Part shown: piece after piece, positions 25,054 through 33,623 of the stretch
Position numbering within the stretch: the stretch's first letter is position 1
How the letters are laid out: the number at the start of each line of letters is the position of its first letter
The notes under the pieces: generated by a model
What the model saw: only the letters and a program-made list of their open reading frames with translations
Told to the model about the DNA's origin: nothing
The model's database searches: none
Assembly (NCBI RefSeq): GCF_052089425.1
Contig: NZ_JBQCZW010000001.1
Coordinates: forward strand, 1-64,000
Origin: Ancrocorticia sp052089425
Lineage (GTDB): Bacteria > Actinomycetota > Actinomycetes > Actinomycetales > Actinomycetaceae
Direction of reading: 5' to 3'
DNA: 64,000 nucleotides
Made by a program: the position numbers and the translations under genes

Positions 25054-25170
25054 GCGCAACAATATGCGCGTCTGGTTCGGTTCTTCGAACCGGTTGCATG
25101 GCGGGGTAACCCGCCACTCTGGCTCACCAGAGAAAAGGAAATAAGGGCGTGGAGCGTACCCGCTCCGCCC
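25054..25170 (+). ncRNA. structured RNA leader with a chain of hairpins
   Basis: Five stems in a row: GCGC/GCGC (25054-25057 with 25066-25069, weak); GGTTCG/CGAACC (25074-25079 with 25086-25091); TGGCGGG-GTAA-CCCGCCA (25099-25116, GNRA loop); CTCTGG-CTCA-CCAGAG (25117-25132), directly abutting the previous stem; and GGGC/GGAGCG with CGCTCCGCCC (25145-25170, two-base bulge). The last ends 2 bases before the GAGGAG preceding the first ORF. I recognise no riboswitch family; it is not tmRNA, 6C or RNase P by motif. Confidence 0.6.
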
Positions 25171-25189
25171 ACGAGGAGATGATTGATAA

Positions 25190-25369
25190 ATGAATACCAA
25201 TATGCGCACTGTTCGTCGCGCACAGGCAGAACTGCAATCCGCACAGGCCGAGTTGGCCTCTGTTGGAGTAGGTGCTTCCGCTTCACGCGCCGAACGCGCC
25301 GCCTTCCGCGTCTCTGCTGCCGAACAGGCAATGGAGAAGCTGGGACACCAGATGGACCGCGCCGCTTGA
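25190..25369 (+). CDS. unrecognised 59-residue protein, small ORF 1
   Basis: Begins MNTNMRTVRRAQAEL and is almost wholly Ala/Glu/Gln/Arg helix with an AQAELQSAQAEL repeat, so a short coiled coil is likely. It has no membrane segment or cysteine. GAGGAG lies 11 bases before the ATG, directly after the last leader hairpin; ATG 25202 is an alternative start. The codon pattern (GC-rich third positions) looks coding. It is transcribed from the promoter at 24979 and followed by a second small ORF. I cannot assign a function. Confidence 0.6.
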   Translation: MNTNMRTVRRAQAELQSAQAELASVGVGASASRAERAAFRVSAAEQAMEKLGHQMDRAA

Positions 25370-25374
25370 AATAA

Positions 25375-25396
25375 CCAGAAGAGTTAAGATTTCTGG
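25375..25396 (+). promoter_or_regulatory. intercistronic hairpin
   Basis: CCAGAA/TTCTGG arms with a 10-base loop lie between the two small ORFs. The same CCAGAA/TTCTGG arms recur with a one-base centre at 25578-25590, after the second ORF. Confidence 0.4.
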
Positions 25397-25422
25397 CTGC
25401 GCCGCTTTAAGGAGGAAACATC

Positions 25423-25545
25423 ATGCGATTCATGCGCAAACTGTTCGCCAAGCGTCCGCACAGGAGTTCACTGGAGATGGTTCTGGGTTACAACCAGAAA
25501 TCATGGCTCGACGAGGAACAGGGCCGCGCCAACGAAGCTCAGTAA
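25423..25545 (+). CDS. unrecognised 40-residue protein, small ORF 2
   Basis: Begins MRFMRKLFAKRPHRS, a basic amphipathic stretch, and ends in an acidic/polar half (WLDEEQGRANEAQ). AAGGAGG with 7 bases to the ATG is the strongest ribosome-binding site in the region, which is the main reason to believe the ORF. It could touch the membrane or nucleic acid through its basic end; no family is recognised. It follows small ORF 1 by 53 bases and precedes a strong terminator. Confidence 0.6.
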   Translation: MRFMRKLFAKRPHRSSLEMVLGYNQKSWLDEEQGRANEAQ

Positions 25546-25696
25546 AGAGCTTCACAGCGACCAACCGCGTCAAGCCGCCAGAACTTCTGGGGCAGGCGAG
25601 AAGTAAGCCCGTGGGGCTTGCCAACACATCAGTAGCTAACATCAACTGATAGCTGGCAATACCCACCACATGGGCAACGCACTCGCCAGATGCTAA

Positions 25697-25750
25697 CTGA
25701 GGGAGGGGTTCTGCTCGGGAAACCGGGCGGGACCCCTCCCTCAGTTTTTT
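25697..25750 (+). terminator. very strong intrinsic terminator
   Basis: A perfect 13-bp stem (CTGAGGGAGGGGT and its complement, 25697-25709 with 25732-25744), capped by a second 6-bp stem with a GAAA loop (25713-25728), followed by TTTTTT. It ends the unit that starts near 25014, about 735 bases long. Confidence 0.93.
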
Positions 25751-26212
25751 GCTGCCTCCACATCACTGATTCCTTACTAGACGTCTCACAGAATCAGGTG
25801 AAGCGGCGTTCCCCATTACGCTTTTACCCAGCCACTTCTCCCCGTTACACGCATCCTTGCCTATAACCGGCACACCTGATTGACCGCTCCTCTTCTCAAG
25901 GGACTTCTTCGACGCGGCCACGTCACGCGCGGGGCGCAACGAGAGTTGGCGTGCACGTCGAGAGTTGGCCAGTGCAACAAGAGTGAGTCAATGCCGCGAG
26001 AGTTGGGGCCGCACGACATCCCTCGCGGTTTTGTCTATCCCCCAAGGAATTCGCTCACTCTCGTGACTGCCGGGGATCGTGCAGGTGGTTCTCACCCGCC
26101 CGGGACTGGTCGTTGAGGGCGCGGACGAGAGCTAGCCAGCGCCGCAACCCATCTTCGAGGAGTCGATCCACGACATGGTGTCCGGCTCAGAGCTTTGGCA
26201 AAGGGTCATGTA
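25751..26212. other. gene-free spacer with CGAGAGTTGG motifs
   Basis: About 460 bases between the small-ORF terminator and the helicase stop. No convincing ORF. Three exact CGAGAGTTGG copies (25940, 25959, 25997) and a CACTCTCG at 26056 are the only structure I see. Confidence 0.5.
25940..26006 (+). repeat. three copies of CGAGAGTTGG
   Basis: Exact decamers at 25940-25949, 25959-25968 and 25997-26006; spacing 19 and 38 bases, so the third is two periods of 19 from the second. Related copies occur in the spacers at 33701 and 42725-42938. Confidence 0.7.
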
Positions 26213-29116
26213 TCAAACAGCCACCGACTGGTGGAAATAGTCGTACAAGCTCGGTTCCAGCGCCTCGTCCAAATCAAGTTTCATCGTTACAACGTCAAGT
26301 GCAGAACCGTCATCATTCGGCATCTTCTCTTCAATTGGATCTCGAGGAGCAGCCCTGCCTAGGTAATAGAAGTCGGTTCCTTCAGCGTCATCTTTCTTCG
26401 CAAAGAGGAACAGCGGAACTTCTTGGTCAACGATTGCCTTCACTTCTTTGCTCTTAAGTGTCCGTCTACTTCTCGTAAACCATTTAAGCGTTCGAGAATC
26501 AAGAAACTCATCCTCATACTTCGTACTTGCAGTTACATCTGCAGCCTTGTGATAGGTGATAAAGATTGGGCAAGTCCCCGAGTCCTTATCAACCTTGTAC
26601 CCATACATGGTGCTTTCCTCATTCTTCGTCCACCCCAGAAGGCGACAGACATCCTTCCTCGAGTATCGTTCGCCTACGATCAACTCACGGGAAGAAACAT
26701 ACCGGTGCCTCGCAAGATATAGTCCGGTCTCAATAACGTCATGAACCTGATCGTTGAACTCACTGTCTCGATCAAGAAGTTGCTGAACTTTGCCGTTGAG
26801 TTGGTATCGTCCATGCTTCAGAACAACCAAAGCGAGCCCTCCATATCGCTCTTGTTCCTTATCCTTGAAAAAGGACAAACTGAGAACGCGTTCTACAGAA
26901 GCAACCACTGCACGGCTGTCTAGCATCCCCTGAGTGTGCAAATAAACCTGGAACTCTGCGGGGCTCATATTGTTACCAGCTATGAGTTCTTTCAACAGGA
27001 TGAGTTCATGAGGCCGCTTCCCGTTCATCAGCTCAGCAGAAAGGAAGTTCAAGACATGACACTCGTCCGCGTTGGGTGCACTATCAACTGCACCCATATA
27101 TTCCAAGAAACTCCAGTAGTTTCTCTTGAACTTGTTGTTCTGGAGCTGCTTCGTAGCAACGAGCACAGGGTCAGCGGCTTCAAACCGAGCAAAATCTAGC
27201 AGCCGGGGAGGTTTGGCAAGCCGCTTCTCAAGATCTCTAAATACTCTCTTGATTTCCGACATACTGTCCAGCTTTGTTTTTGCTAGGGAATCAAGAACTC
27301 GTTGCCGGGCTATTTGATCGAAGTTGATACTCGATACACCAGCGATTGTTCCAGATGCATTCGCTTGAATGAGCTTCTTTCGAACAACATCCTTATTAAG
27401 TGAGCTGTCTCCAGTCAGCGCAATTGGAATGAGATAGTTGTTGTCATAATTTCCGATGAAATCGAGTACCCGGAGATGATCTTTTCCTCCTGATTTTCGT
27501 AGCCCTCGCCCCAGCTGCTGGGTGAAAACAATGCTGGATTTCGTTTGCCGCAGCATAACGATCTGGTTAAGACAAGGGATGTCAATACCCTCGTTGAAGA
27601 TGTCCACTGTCAAAATATAATCAAGTTCGCCGCGCTCTAAACGGGCAACCGTAGCCTCTCGGAAATGACTCGAGTCTGAGCCAGAGAGCGTTGTCGTTCG
27701 TAGCAGATTGCCGTTCACACTCCGCTGGTTGAGCAACCGAGACAGTTCTTTTGCTTCATCAACTCTGCTACAAAACATCAGACCACGGACATTCGAAGGA
27801 AAACCGTATGCCTCCATCATTCTGACAAGATGGTCAACTCTCTCTGGCTGAACGAGCTTGGCAAGGTTCGAGACCTCATCGATGGTCGCACCCGCGGCGT
27901 CTATGAAATCTGTGACGCCATAGTAGTTGAAGGGAACCAACATGTTGGATTCGAGGGCCTTCTGTAATCGAATCTCATATGCAACGTTGTGATCAAACAA
28001 TTCAAGGACATCGTAATCATCTGTACGTTCCGGAGTCGCAGTCATCCCCAAAAGGAATCTGGGATCCAGGTGATTGAGCAATGAACGGTAGCTCTCCGCA
28101 CCAGCTCGATGTACTTCATCCACGATCACGTAGTCGAAGTAGTCCCGAGGCAGTGCGTCGAGGTTCTCGGGTCGAGTCAATGACTGGATGGTTGCAAACA
28201 CGTACTGCCGATCGAGCTCGCGAGTGCCACCAGAGAACTTCCCGAAGTAGTTTGCTGGACGCCCCAAGACACGTTGGAACTCATGAATCGCTTTGTCGAG
28301 AATCTGCTCCCGATGCACAACAAACAACAATCGTTTCGGTAAAGCGGCGCGCACATCAAGTGCTGCAAGAATCGTTTTGCCGGTGCCAGTGGCAGAAATT
28401 ATTACAGCCCGCTTTTCTCCGGCCTCCCTCAGTTCCGCGATGCGCTCAAGTGCTTCTCCCTGCATCTGGTTGGGCATAATTGAACCGAGCGAATCTTGTT
28501 CGAAGTTGTCTACCTGCGCCAGCTGCCGAGCCTTTGCCTCGTATCGCGCCTCATAGCTTTCAATCCATGACTCAGTAAGTGGGAGTGCCAGCTTGGATTG
28601 CGCTTCGATTTCGTCAACAAGTTGATCGGTGATATCTCCGCCCGGAAGCGCGGAGAACCTTATGTTCCATTCCTTATTGACGAGGAGAGCACCTCGCGTC
28701 AAGTTCGAACTGCCAACAATGGCAGTTGTACTTTCGATTTGCGTGAACACATAACCTTTGGAATGAAAAGCTCCAAGAGTATCTGGATACACGAGTACAT
28801 CCACATTAGGGAGGTTCATCAGCTCTCGGAACACATCAGGGGAGTTGAATCCCAGGTATGAACCCGTGATGATTCGTCCCTGTCCCTCGAAATCCAAAAG
28901 TGCCTGCTTCAAGAGGCCAACAGCACCAGTGCCAACAAACGCGACCGAGAAATCAAATCGACTGGATCTTCGGAGTTCGTCCCGTATGGCCCGCAGCATC
29001 GTGTTCTCATCCTCGTTCGAGATGAGCACAGGATTATAAAGCTTCTCGGCCTCAACCGTCTTATCTAAGAATCCAAAGGCCGTGTCACTCTTTACCCGGG
29101 CTGACAAGATCCTCAT
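26213..29116 (-). CDS. PLD nuclease-DEVH helicase-DUF3427 fusion protein
   Basis: 967 residues. Order: PLD-like domain (about 1-200; one HxK motif, FHSKGYVF, then GSSNLTRGAL), superfamily 2 helicase (Walker A SATGTGKT near 245, DEVH, GMTATPERTD, motif VI QQLGRGLRKSGG), then a long C-terminal DUF3427-type region with YSRKDVCRLLGW. Such proteins are found scattered in bacteria and resemble phage-defence or nucleic-acid-processing enzymes; the biochemical role of this one is inference. It overlaps the NUDIX gene by four bases. Two hand-counted 60-base lines give 35 and 40 percent GC, well below neighbours, a sign of acquisition. Confidence 0.88.
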   Translation of the reverse strand: MRILSARVKSDTAFGFLDKTVEAEKLYNPVLISNEDENTMLRAIRDELRRSSRFDFSVAFVGTGAVGLLKQALLDFEGQGRIITGSYLGFNSPDVFRELMNLPNVDVLVYPDTLGAFHSKGYVFTQIESTTAIVGSSNLTRGALLVNKEWNIRFSALPGGDITDQLVDEIEAQSKLALPLTESWIESYEARYEAKARQLAQVDNFEQDSLGSIMPNQMQGEALERIAELREAGEKRAVIISATGTGKTILAALDVRAALPKRLLFVVHREQILDKAIHEFQRVLGRPANYFGKFSGGTRELDRQYVFATIQSLTRPENLDALPRDYFDYVIVDEVHRAGAESYRSLLNHLDPRFLLGMTATPERTDDYDVLELFDHNVAYEIRLQKALESNMLVPFNYYGVTDFIDAAGATIDEVSNLAKLVQPERVDHLVRMMEAYGFPSNVRGLMFCSRVDEAKELSRLLNQRSVNGNLLRTTTLSGSDSSHFREATVARLERGELDYILTVDIFNEGIDIPCLNQIVMLRQTKSSIVFTQQLGRGLRKSGGKDHLRVLDFIGNYDNNYLIPIALTGDSSLNKDVVRKKLIQANASGTIAGVSSINFDQIARQRVLDSLAKTKLDSMSEIKRVFRDLEKRLAKPPRLLDFARFEAADPVLVATKQLQNNKFKRNYWSFLEYMGAVDSAPNADECHVLNFLSAELMNGKRPHELILLKELIAGNNMSPAEFQVYLHTQGMLDSRAVVASVERVLSLSFFKDKEQERYGGLALVVLKHGRYQLNGKVQQLLDRDSEFNDQVHDVIETGLYLARHRYVSSRELIVGERYSRKDVCRLLGWTKNEESTMYGYKVDKDSGTCPIFITYHKAADVTASTKYEDEFLDSRTLKWFTRSRRTLKSKEVKAIVDQEVPLFLFAKKDDAEGTDFYYLGRAAPRDPIEEKMPNDDGSALDVVTMKLDLDEALEPSLYDYFHQSVAV

Positions 29117-29526
29117 CGCATAAGATCCCGTTGAACGATTTCAACGGCGGGCTGATCAGCTGGTGCCCAATCGAGCGTCCGGAGCTCGGCCGCAGGGACC
29201 CAACGAATCTCGGCATGCTCGGTCACGAGCGGCTCAACTTCGCGCATATGACAGTAGAAAGTAGTTAGTGAAACACTTCCAAAATCGTACTCGAACTCGG
29301 TGGTCGTGACCTCATCACCAATTTCTACTTCGATCAGAAGTTCCTCTTCAAGCTCTCGCTGCAAAGCCTGCCGCGGAGTCTCCCCCTGTTCGATCTTTCC
29401 GCCAGGGAACTCCCATTTTCCGGGGAGGGACATCTTTTCGCTTCGACGTGCGCAAAAGACATTCGATTGGTCAGTGATTACTGCACCAACAACATCAATT
29501 TGCTTCTTCTCATGCTGCACCGCCAC
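29113..29526 (-). CDS. MutT-like NUDIX (deoxy)nucleoside triphosphate pyrophosphohydrolase
   Basis: 137 residues with a Nudix box (GGKIEQGETPRQALQRELEEEL; Gly, Glu and REL.EE positions correct) in a MutT/CTP-pyrophosphohydrolase setting (VGAVITDQSNVFCARRSEKMSLPGKWEFPGG; HAEIRWVPAAEL). It would hydrolyse an (oxidised or modified) NTP to NMP and pyrophosphate. Start GTG 29526, preceded by AGAGGAA. It is the first gene of the two-gene unit, coupled through ATGA to the helicase, so its job is probably tied to the helicase rather than to general housecleaning. Confidence 0.88.
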   Translation of the reverse strand: MAVQHEKKQIDVVGAVITDQSNVFCARRSEKMSLPGKWEFPGGKIEQGETPRQALQRELEEELLIEVEIGDEVTTTEFEYDFGSVSLTTFYCHMREVEPLVTEHAEIRWVPAAELRTLDWAPADQPAVEIVQRDLMR

Positions 29527-29612
29527 CGATGTTCCTCTCGCTAGGTCCTGAGTTGCTTTTGCCAGGCTAACTCATTGTCCCGACAACTGGTGCATCATCA
29601 GGCCTGCAGCCC

Positions 29613-31406
29613 CTAACCCGCCCGCGCCATGAGTTCGGCGAATGGCCCGCCTAGCTCAGCAAGATCGGCGGGCGCCCCAGATTCCACGATCTTCCCGCCG
29701 TCCACAACGAACACGCGATCCGCCATGACGGCAGTAGCTGGCCGGTGCGCGATGAAGATGAGGGTGCGCTCTGGAGCGAGGGCGCGCAGGCTCGCCGCCA
29801 CCTCGGCCTCGGTTGCCGGATCCAGATCGGACGTCACCTCGTCCAGCACCAGCACAGGGGCGCCACGCAGCAGCGCCCGAGCCAGCGCGATCCGCTGACG
29901 CTGCCCACCAGAGACGCCGCCGCCCAGCTCCCCGATCGCCGTGTCCAGCCCATCAGGCAGGGCTGCGGAGCTCAGGTCAAGTGCCACGGAGGAGCAGGCG
30001 CGGATGAGCTCGTCGTCGTCGGCATCGGGCGCCGCCATCAAAAGGTTCTCCCGCACCGTCCCCGAAAACAGGAACGGCCGCTGCGGAACCAGCGTGACCG
30101 CGCTGCGCAGCCCGGCCTCGCTCAACTCGCGCACGCCCACGCCCCCGATCCGCACCGTGCCCGCCTGCGGATCCCACAACCGCGCAATCATCGCGCCGAT
30201 CGTGGACTTGCCGGAGCCGGACACGCCCACGATCGCGACCACTTCTCCGGGATCCACACTCAGGTTGACCCCGTTAAGGACGGGCGACGACGACGGCCGC
30301 TCACCTCCGTCCCCACCTCCAGTAGGTCCGGGGTAGGTGAAGGCCACGTTCGTGAGTTCCACGCCTGCAGGGCTGCTCGGCGCCGAAGCGGGGCGCGTTG
30401 GTTCGCTGACGATCGATTCGGCCTCGGTCACGTCGGCTACGGCGCGGGCCGCGGCCAGTGCGTCGTCCAGTGCCGCCACGAATTCCTCAACCGCCAGAAC
30501 GGACGGCATCGTGGCCATCGTGGCCACCACGGCAACAACCAGATCGGTGACGGTGATCCCGTTACCCACGCGCCCAGCCCCGGCAATCAGTACCAGTGCC
30601 GGGGTGAGCATTTGCAAGCACGCGTTCAAGCCGCGGCGCAGGCCCGTCCAGTTGGCGTGACCAACAAGGTGCTTGCCGATTTGGAGCTCATAGCCGCGCA
30701 TCTGATCGAGGCGGCGCCGGGTGATCCCAAAAGTGAGCACCTCTTCGGTGCCCTGAATCGAATCGGTGACGTGGTGGGCCAGTGCTCCGCGCTCATAGCG
30801 CAGTTTGCTGGCGCCCCGGGCAGTTGATTTCCCGCCGAGGAACGGGACCACTGCACCAACAACAAGCCACCCGATGAACGCGATGAGGGCTGACAGGGGA
30901 TCGACAGCCAGCGCCATCCACACGGTAACCGTCACGGGCACCACTACAGCGGCGATCGCCGGTGCGATCGTGTGGGCGAAGAACGTTTCGATGCGATCGA
31001 TATCCTTGGTGGCGCGGGCCATCAAATCGCCAGATTCGCGGCCCTGTACCGCTGCGGGCGCCTGAGGCTCCAAGCGATCGTAGAAATAGGAGCGAAGGCG
31101 AGCCAGTGCCTTGAACGCCACCAAATGGCCCGTGTACTGCTCCAGATAGGCACACAACGCCTTCAGGAGAGCAAGGCCCACAAGGATCCACAGCTGCGCC
31201 GCCATGGAACGGGGCGCGCTGCCCAGAAGTGCGGTAACGGCGGAAACTGCGGACACGAGCAGAGCCACGTTCGTCAGGTGCCCGATGATCCTGAAGATCG
31301 TTGAGGCCGCGAGTGGTCCAAGGACCGGGCGGGCCACCGTGAGGAGCCACCCGGTGAGTTCACGGCGCGTGGACGGGGTGGGTGTGGTGGCAGCATTCGC
31401 GCTCAT
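29613..31406 (-). CDS. CydC-like ABC transporter, permease and ATPase
   Basis: 597 residues: six-helix exporter domain and a nucleotide-binding domain with Walker A GVSGSGKST, signature VSGGQRQRIALARA, Walker B VLVLDEVTSD and AHRPATA. The general layout matches CydC of the CydDC thiol (cysteine/glutathione) exporters. No cydAB oxidase genes are in the window, so another substrate is possible. The start is ATG 31406, overlapping the upstream ABC gene by ATGA; the longer frame from 31502 would overlap it by 100 bases. A GACGACGACG tract lies in the linker before the ATPase domain (30284-30298). Confidence 0.85.
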   Translation of the reverse strand: MSANAATTPTPSTRRELTGWLLTVARPVLGPLAASTIFRIIGHLTNVALLVSAVSAVTALLGSAPRSMAAQLWILVGLALLKALCAYLEQYTGHLVAFKALARLRSYFYDRLEPQAPAAVQGRESGDLMARATKDIDRIETFFAHTIAPAIAAVVVPVTVTVWMALAVDPLSALIAFIGWLVVGAVVPFLGGKSTARGASKLRYERGALAHHVTDSIQGTEEVLTFGITRRRLDQMRGYELQIGKHLVGHANWTGLRRGLNACLQMLTPALVLIAGAGRVGNGITVTDLVVAVVATMATMPSVLAVEEFVAALDDALAAARAVADVTEAESIVSEPTRPASAPSSPAGVELTNVAFTYPGPTGGGDGGERPSSSPVLNGVNLSVDPGEVVAIVGVSGSGKSTIGAMIARLWDPQAGTVRIGGVGVRELSEAGLRSAVTLVPQRPFLFSGTVRENLLMAAPDADDDELIRACSSVALDLSSAALPDGLDTAIGELGGGVSGGQRQRIALARALLRGAPVLVLDEVTSDLDPATEAEVAASLRALAPERTLIFIAHRPATAVMADRVFVVDGGKIVESGAPADLAELGGPFAELMARAG

Positions 31407-33037
31407 GCGGACACCTTCCCTTCGTGGATCTCTATCGCGCGGTCGGCCGATTCCACCAGCGCCTCCCTGTGTGCCACCGTGATCACCGTGCGCCCTTCGC
31501 AAAGCACCGCGAGCGCCTCGCGGATCGCCATCTCCGAACTGAGATCAACTTGAGACGTCGGTTCATCAAGCAAAAGGATGGGGGCATCGCGCAGGAAGGC
31601 TCTCGCGATCGCGATGCGCTGGGCCTGACCTCCTGAAACCTCTAGGCCTCGCTCCCCCACGAGGGTGTGGAGGCCGCCGGACCACTGGAGCGCCTCGCCC
31701 AAGTTGGCCTGATCGAGGGCCCGCCACATCTCATCCTCCGTGGCGTCCGGGCGCGCAATGCGCAGGTTCTCTGCCAACGTTCCGGTGAACAGGAAGGCCG
31801 ATTGGCGCACCATTGCGCACAGGCTCCTACGTTCGGCGGCAGTGGCCGGCGCACCATCCAAAAGAATCTGGCCCTCGCTAGGCTCCGCCAACCCGGCGAT
31901 CAGACTCAATAGTGTGGATTTACCTCCGCCTGATTCCCCCGTCAGCACTACGTGTTCGCCCGCCGTTACAGAGAAGTCAATGGTGGATAGCGCTTGGGCG
32001 CCATCGTCCCACGTGAAGCTGAGGCCTTGGACCGTGATGGGAGTGGCTTCCGTATGAGTATTGGCATCGCGATCCTCCCCAGCTTCATTGGCTGGCTGCT
32101 CCGCCGTGTAGGCCTTGAGGGCCTTCGATGCGGCGCGCCCACCCATGCCCACGTAGAAGAACTTGCCGATGTGGTTGAGAGGTTCCATGAGGAGAGGAGC
32201 GAGTAGTACGAGTGTGAGTGCCGGGCCTAGCCCGAGCGTGCCCGCCGAATACCCGGTGATGGCTTGCCATACCGCGACGATCAACATGCCAAGAGCGAAG
32301 CCTGCATCGGCCACGAGGATGACTAACTGGTTCGCAGCGAGCATCTTCATGACCTGTTGACGCAATGCCTCGGATCCGCGAGCTAGCTTCTTCCCGAACC
32401 GCAGCCCCGCCCCGATCAAGCGCAGATCGGTGAGCCCCTGAATGGCCTCTAGGTATTCGTTGGCGAGTTGCGCCGAGGCGGCACGGTGCCGTCCAGAGAC
32501 GGAAGCGAAGATACGTTGGAATCCACCCACCATGATGGGGATGAGAGGGAGGCCGATCATCAGTATGACGGCCTGCTTCACCCCCACGGCAAACGCCATG
32601 ACAACTAGCACCACGATCGGGGCGGTCATCTGCGCAATCATGGGCGCGGTGAAGGACGCTCTCATGGCAGCTGTGCGTTCCACCGTATCTGTTGCCAGCG
32701 ATACGGCCCTTCCTGATTGCCTCGCAGAACGGTCCATACTTCCGCGGTTCCATGCTGTTTGTAGGACAGGGCGGCGAAGCTCTCTCTCAATCTTGGCCTG
32801 TTTCGGGCCGTAGGAGCGCGCTTGCCACCACTCGACCGCTCCGATGAGGAGCGGACACACCACCAAGGCCGTAACGGCCAGTGGGTGGAGGTTCTGCATC
32901 GCGACAACGCGAGCCACGCTAGTTCCGATTGCAACCACCACTAGTGATCGCAGCAGTGTCGCTAACCAAATACTCGCAATCGAGGGGAAAAATTGCACAT
33001 GGCAACCGTACGCGTCCCGATCGCCCAAAGCGAGCAC
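31403..33037 (-). CDS. CydD-like ABC transporter, permease and ATPase
   Basis: 544 residues: transmembrane exporter domain and ATPase domain with Walker A GESGGGKST, signature VSGGQAQRIAIARA, Walker B ILLLDEPTSQVD and AHREAL. Pairs with the overlapping CydC-like gene. The N-terminus is uncertain: the frame opens at GTG 33037, but GTG 32998 just before FFPSIASIWLATLL would place the first helix closer to the start. No clear Shine-Dalgarno supports either. Divergent from the CBS gene over 45 bases. Confidence 0.82.
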   Translation of the reverse strand: MLALGDRDAYGCHVQFFPSIASIWLATLLRSLVVVAIGTSVARVVAMQNLHPLAVTALVVCPLLIGAVEWWQARSYGPKQAKIERELRRPVLQTAWNRGSMDRSARQSGRAVSLATDTVERTAAMRASFTAPMIAQMTAPIVVLVVMAFAVGVKQAVILMIGLPLIPIMVGGFQRIFASVSGRHRAASAQLANEYLEAIQGLTDLRLIGAGLRFGKKLARGSEALRQQVMKMLAANQLVILVADAGFALGMLIVAVWQAITGYSAGTLGLGPALTLVLLAPLLMEPLNHIGKFFYVGMGGRAASKALKAYTAEQPANEAGEDRDANTHTEATPITVQGLSFTWDDGAQALSTIDFSVTAGEHVVLTGESGGGKSTLLSLIAGLAEPSEGQILLDGAPATAAERRSLCAMVRQSAFLFTGTLAENLRIARPDATEDEMWRALDQANLGEALQWSGGLHTLVGERGLEVSGGQAQRIAIARAFLRDAPILLLDEPTSQVDLSSEMAIREALAVLCEGRTVITVAHREALVESADRAIEIHEGKVSA

Positions 33038-33070
33038 GCTACGAGTCTCGGAATCGGGCCCCCGGCGTGG

Positions 33071-33076
33071 TAACGT
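33071..33076 (+). promoter_or_regulatory. -10 box, leaderless CBS gene promoter
   Basis: TAACGT with a 6-base gap to ATG 33083; no Shine-Dalgarno. Confidence 0.4.
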
Positions 33077-33082
33077 TCTTTC

Positions 33083-33502
33083 ATGCGTGTGTCACAGGTC
33101 ATAAAGAACAAGGGAACCGGCGCCGTCACCGCGCCTCCCACCGCATCCATCCTTGATGCTACCCGTCTACTTGCCGATCACAGGATCGGCGCAATCATCG
33201 TGATGGACGGCGAAAAGCTCGCCGGCATCATCTCCGAGCGGGACATCGTGCGATTCGTGCGAGAATCGGGCGATCCCCAAGTGCCGGTCTCGCGAATCAT
33301 GACGTCCGCCGTCACAACCTGTAGCCCCGACGATGACATTGCCGATCTTGCCATCGTCATGACCAACCGAAAGATCCGGCATCTTCCCGTGGTGAATGAT
33401 GGCAAGTTGGCCGGAATCGTGTCCATCGGGGATATTGTCAAGGGCCGCTTGGACGAACTGGAAACTGAACGCAACCAGCTTGAGGACTACATTCGCGGCT
33501 GA
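33083..33502 (+). CDS. tandem CBS-domain protein
   Basis: 139 residues made of two CBS domains and nothing else: first from about 8 to 62 (ASILDATRLLADHRIGAIIVMDGEKLAGIISERDIVRFV), second from about 72 to 128 (IRHLPVVNDGKLAGIVSIGDIVKGRL). Such stand-alone proteins bind adenosine nucleotides (AMP, ATP, SAM) and often act as energy sensors; the partner is unknown. The C-terminal helix (DELETERNQLEDYI) is acidic. It is followed by the duplicated 64-bp element. Confidence 0.92.
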   Translation: MRVSQVIKNKGTGAVTAPPTASILDATRLLADHRIGAIIVMDGEKLAGIISERDIVRFVRESGDPQVPVSRIMTSAVTTCSPDDDIADLAIVMTNRKIRHLPVVNDGKLAGIVSIGDIVKGRLDELETERNQLEDYIRG

Positions 33503-33521
33503 TCTGGCCGTTCTCCCACCT

Positions 33522-33585
33522 TTCACGTCCGTATGCTGTAGCAGCTACCCGCATAGGCACGGCTTACACAGCATACGGACGTGAA
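33522..33585. repeat. 64-bp palindromic element, copy 1
   Basis: Perfect 18-bp terminal inverted repeat (TTCACGTCCGTATGCTGT at 33522-33539 and its complement at 33568-33585) around a 28-base centre. It begins 20 bases after the CBS stop. REP/BIME-like in form; no coding capacity. Confidence 0.9.
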
Positions 33586-33623
33586 CGACGTCTGGGGCAT
33601 TCTCCTCGCGCCACCTGCAGCGC

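Noticed and set aside
25054..25170. tmRNA, RNase P RNA or 6C RNA
   Set aside because: It lacks a tRNA-like end and tag reading frame, the RNase P core motifs, and the C-runs of 6C loops.
29613..33037. Firm assignment as cydDC
   Set aside because: The layout fits, but no cydAB genes are nearby and the substrate cannot be read from sequence, so only CydC/CydD-like is claimed.
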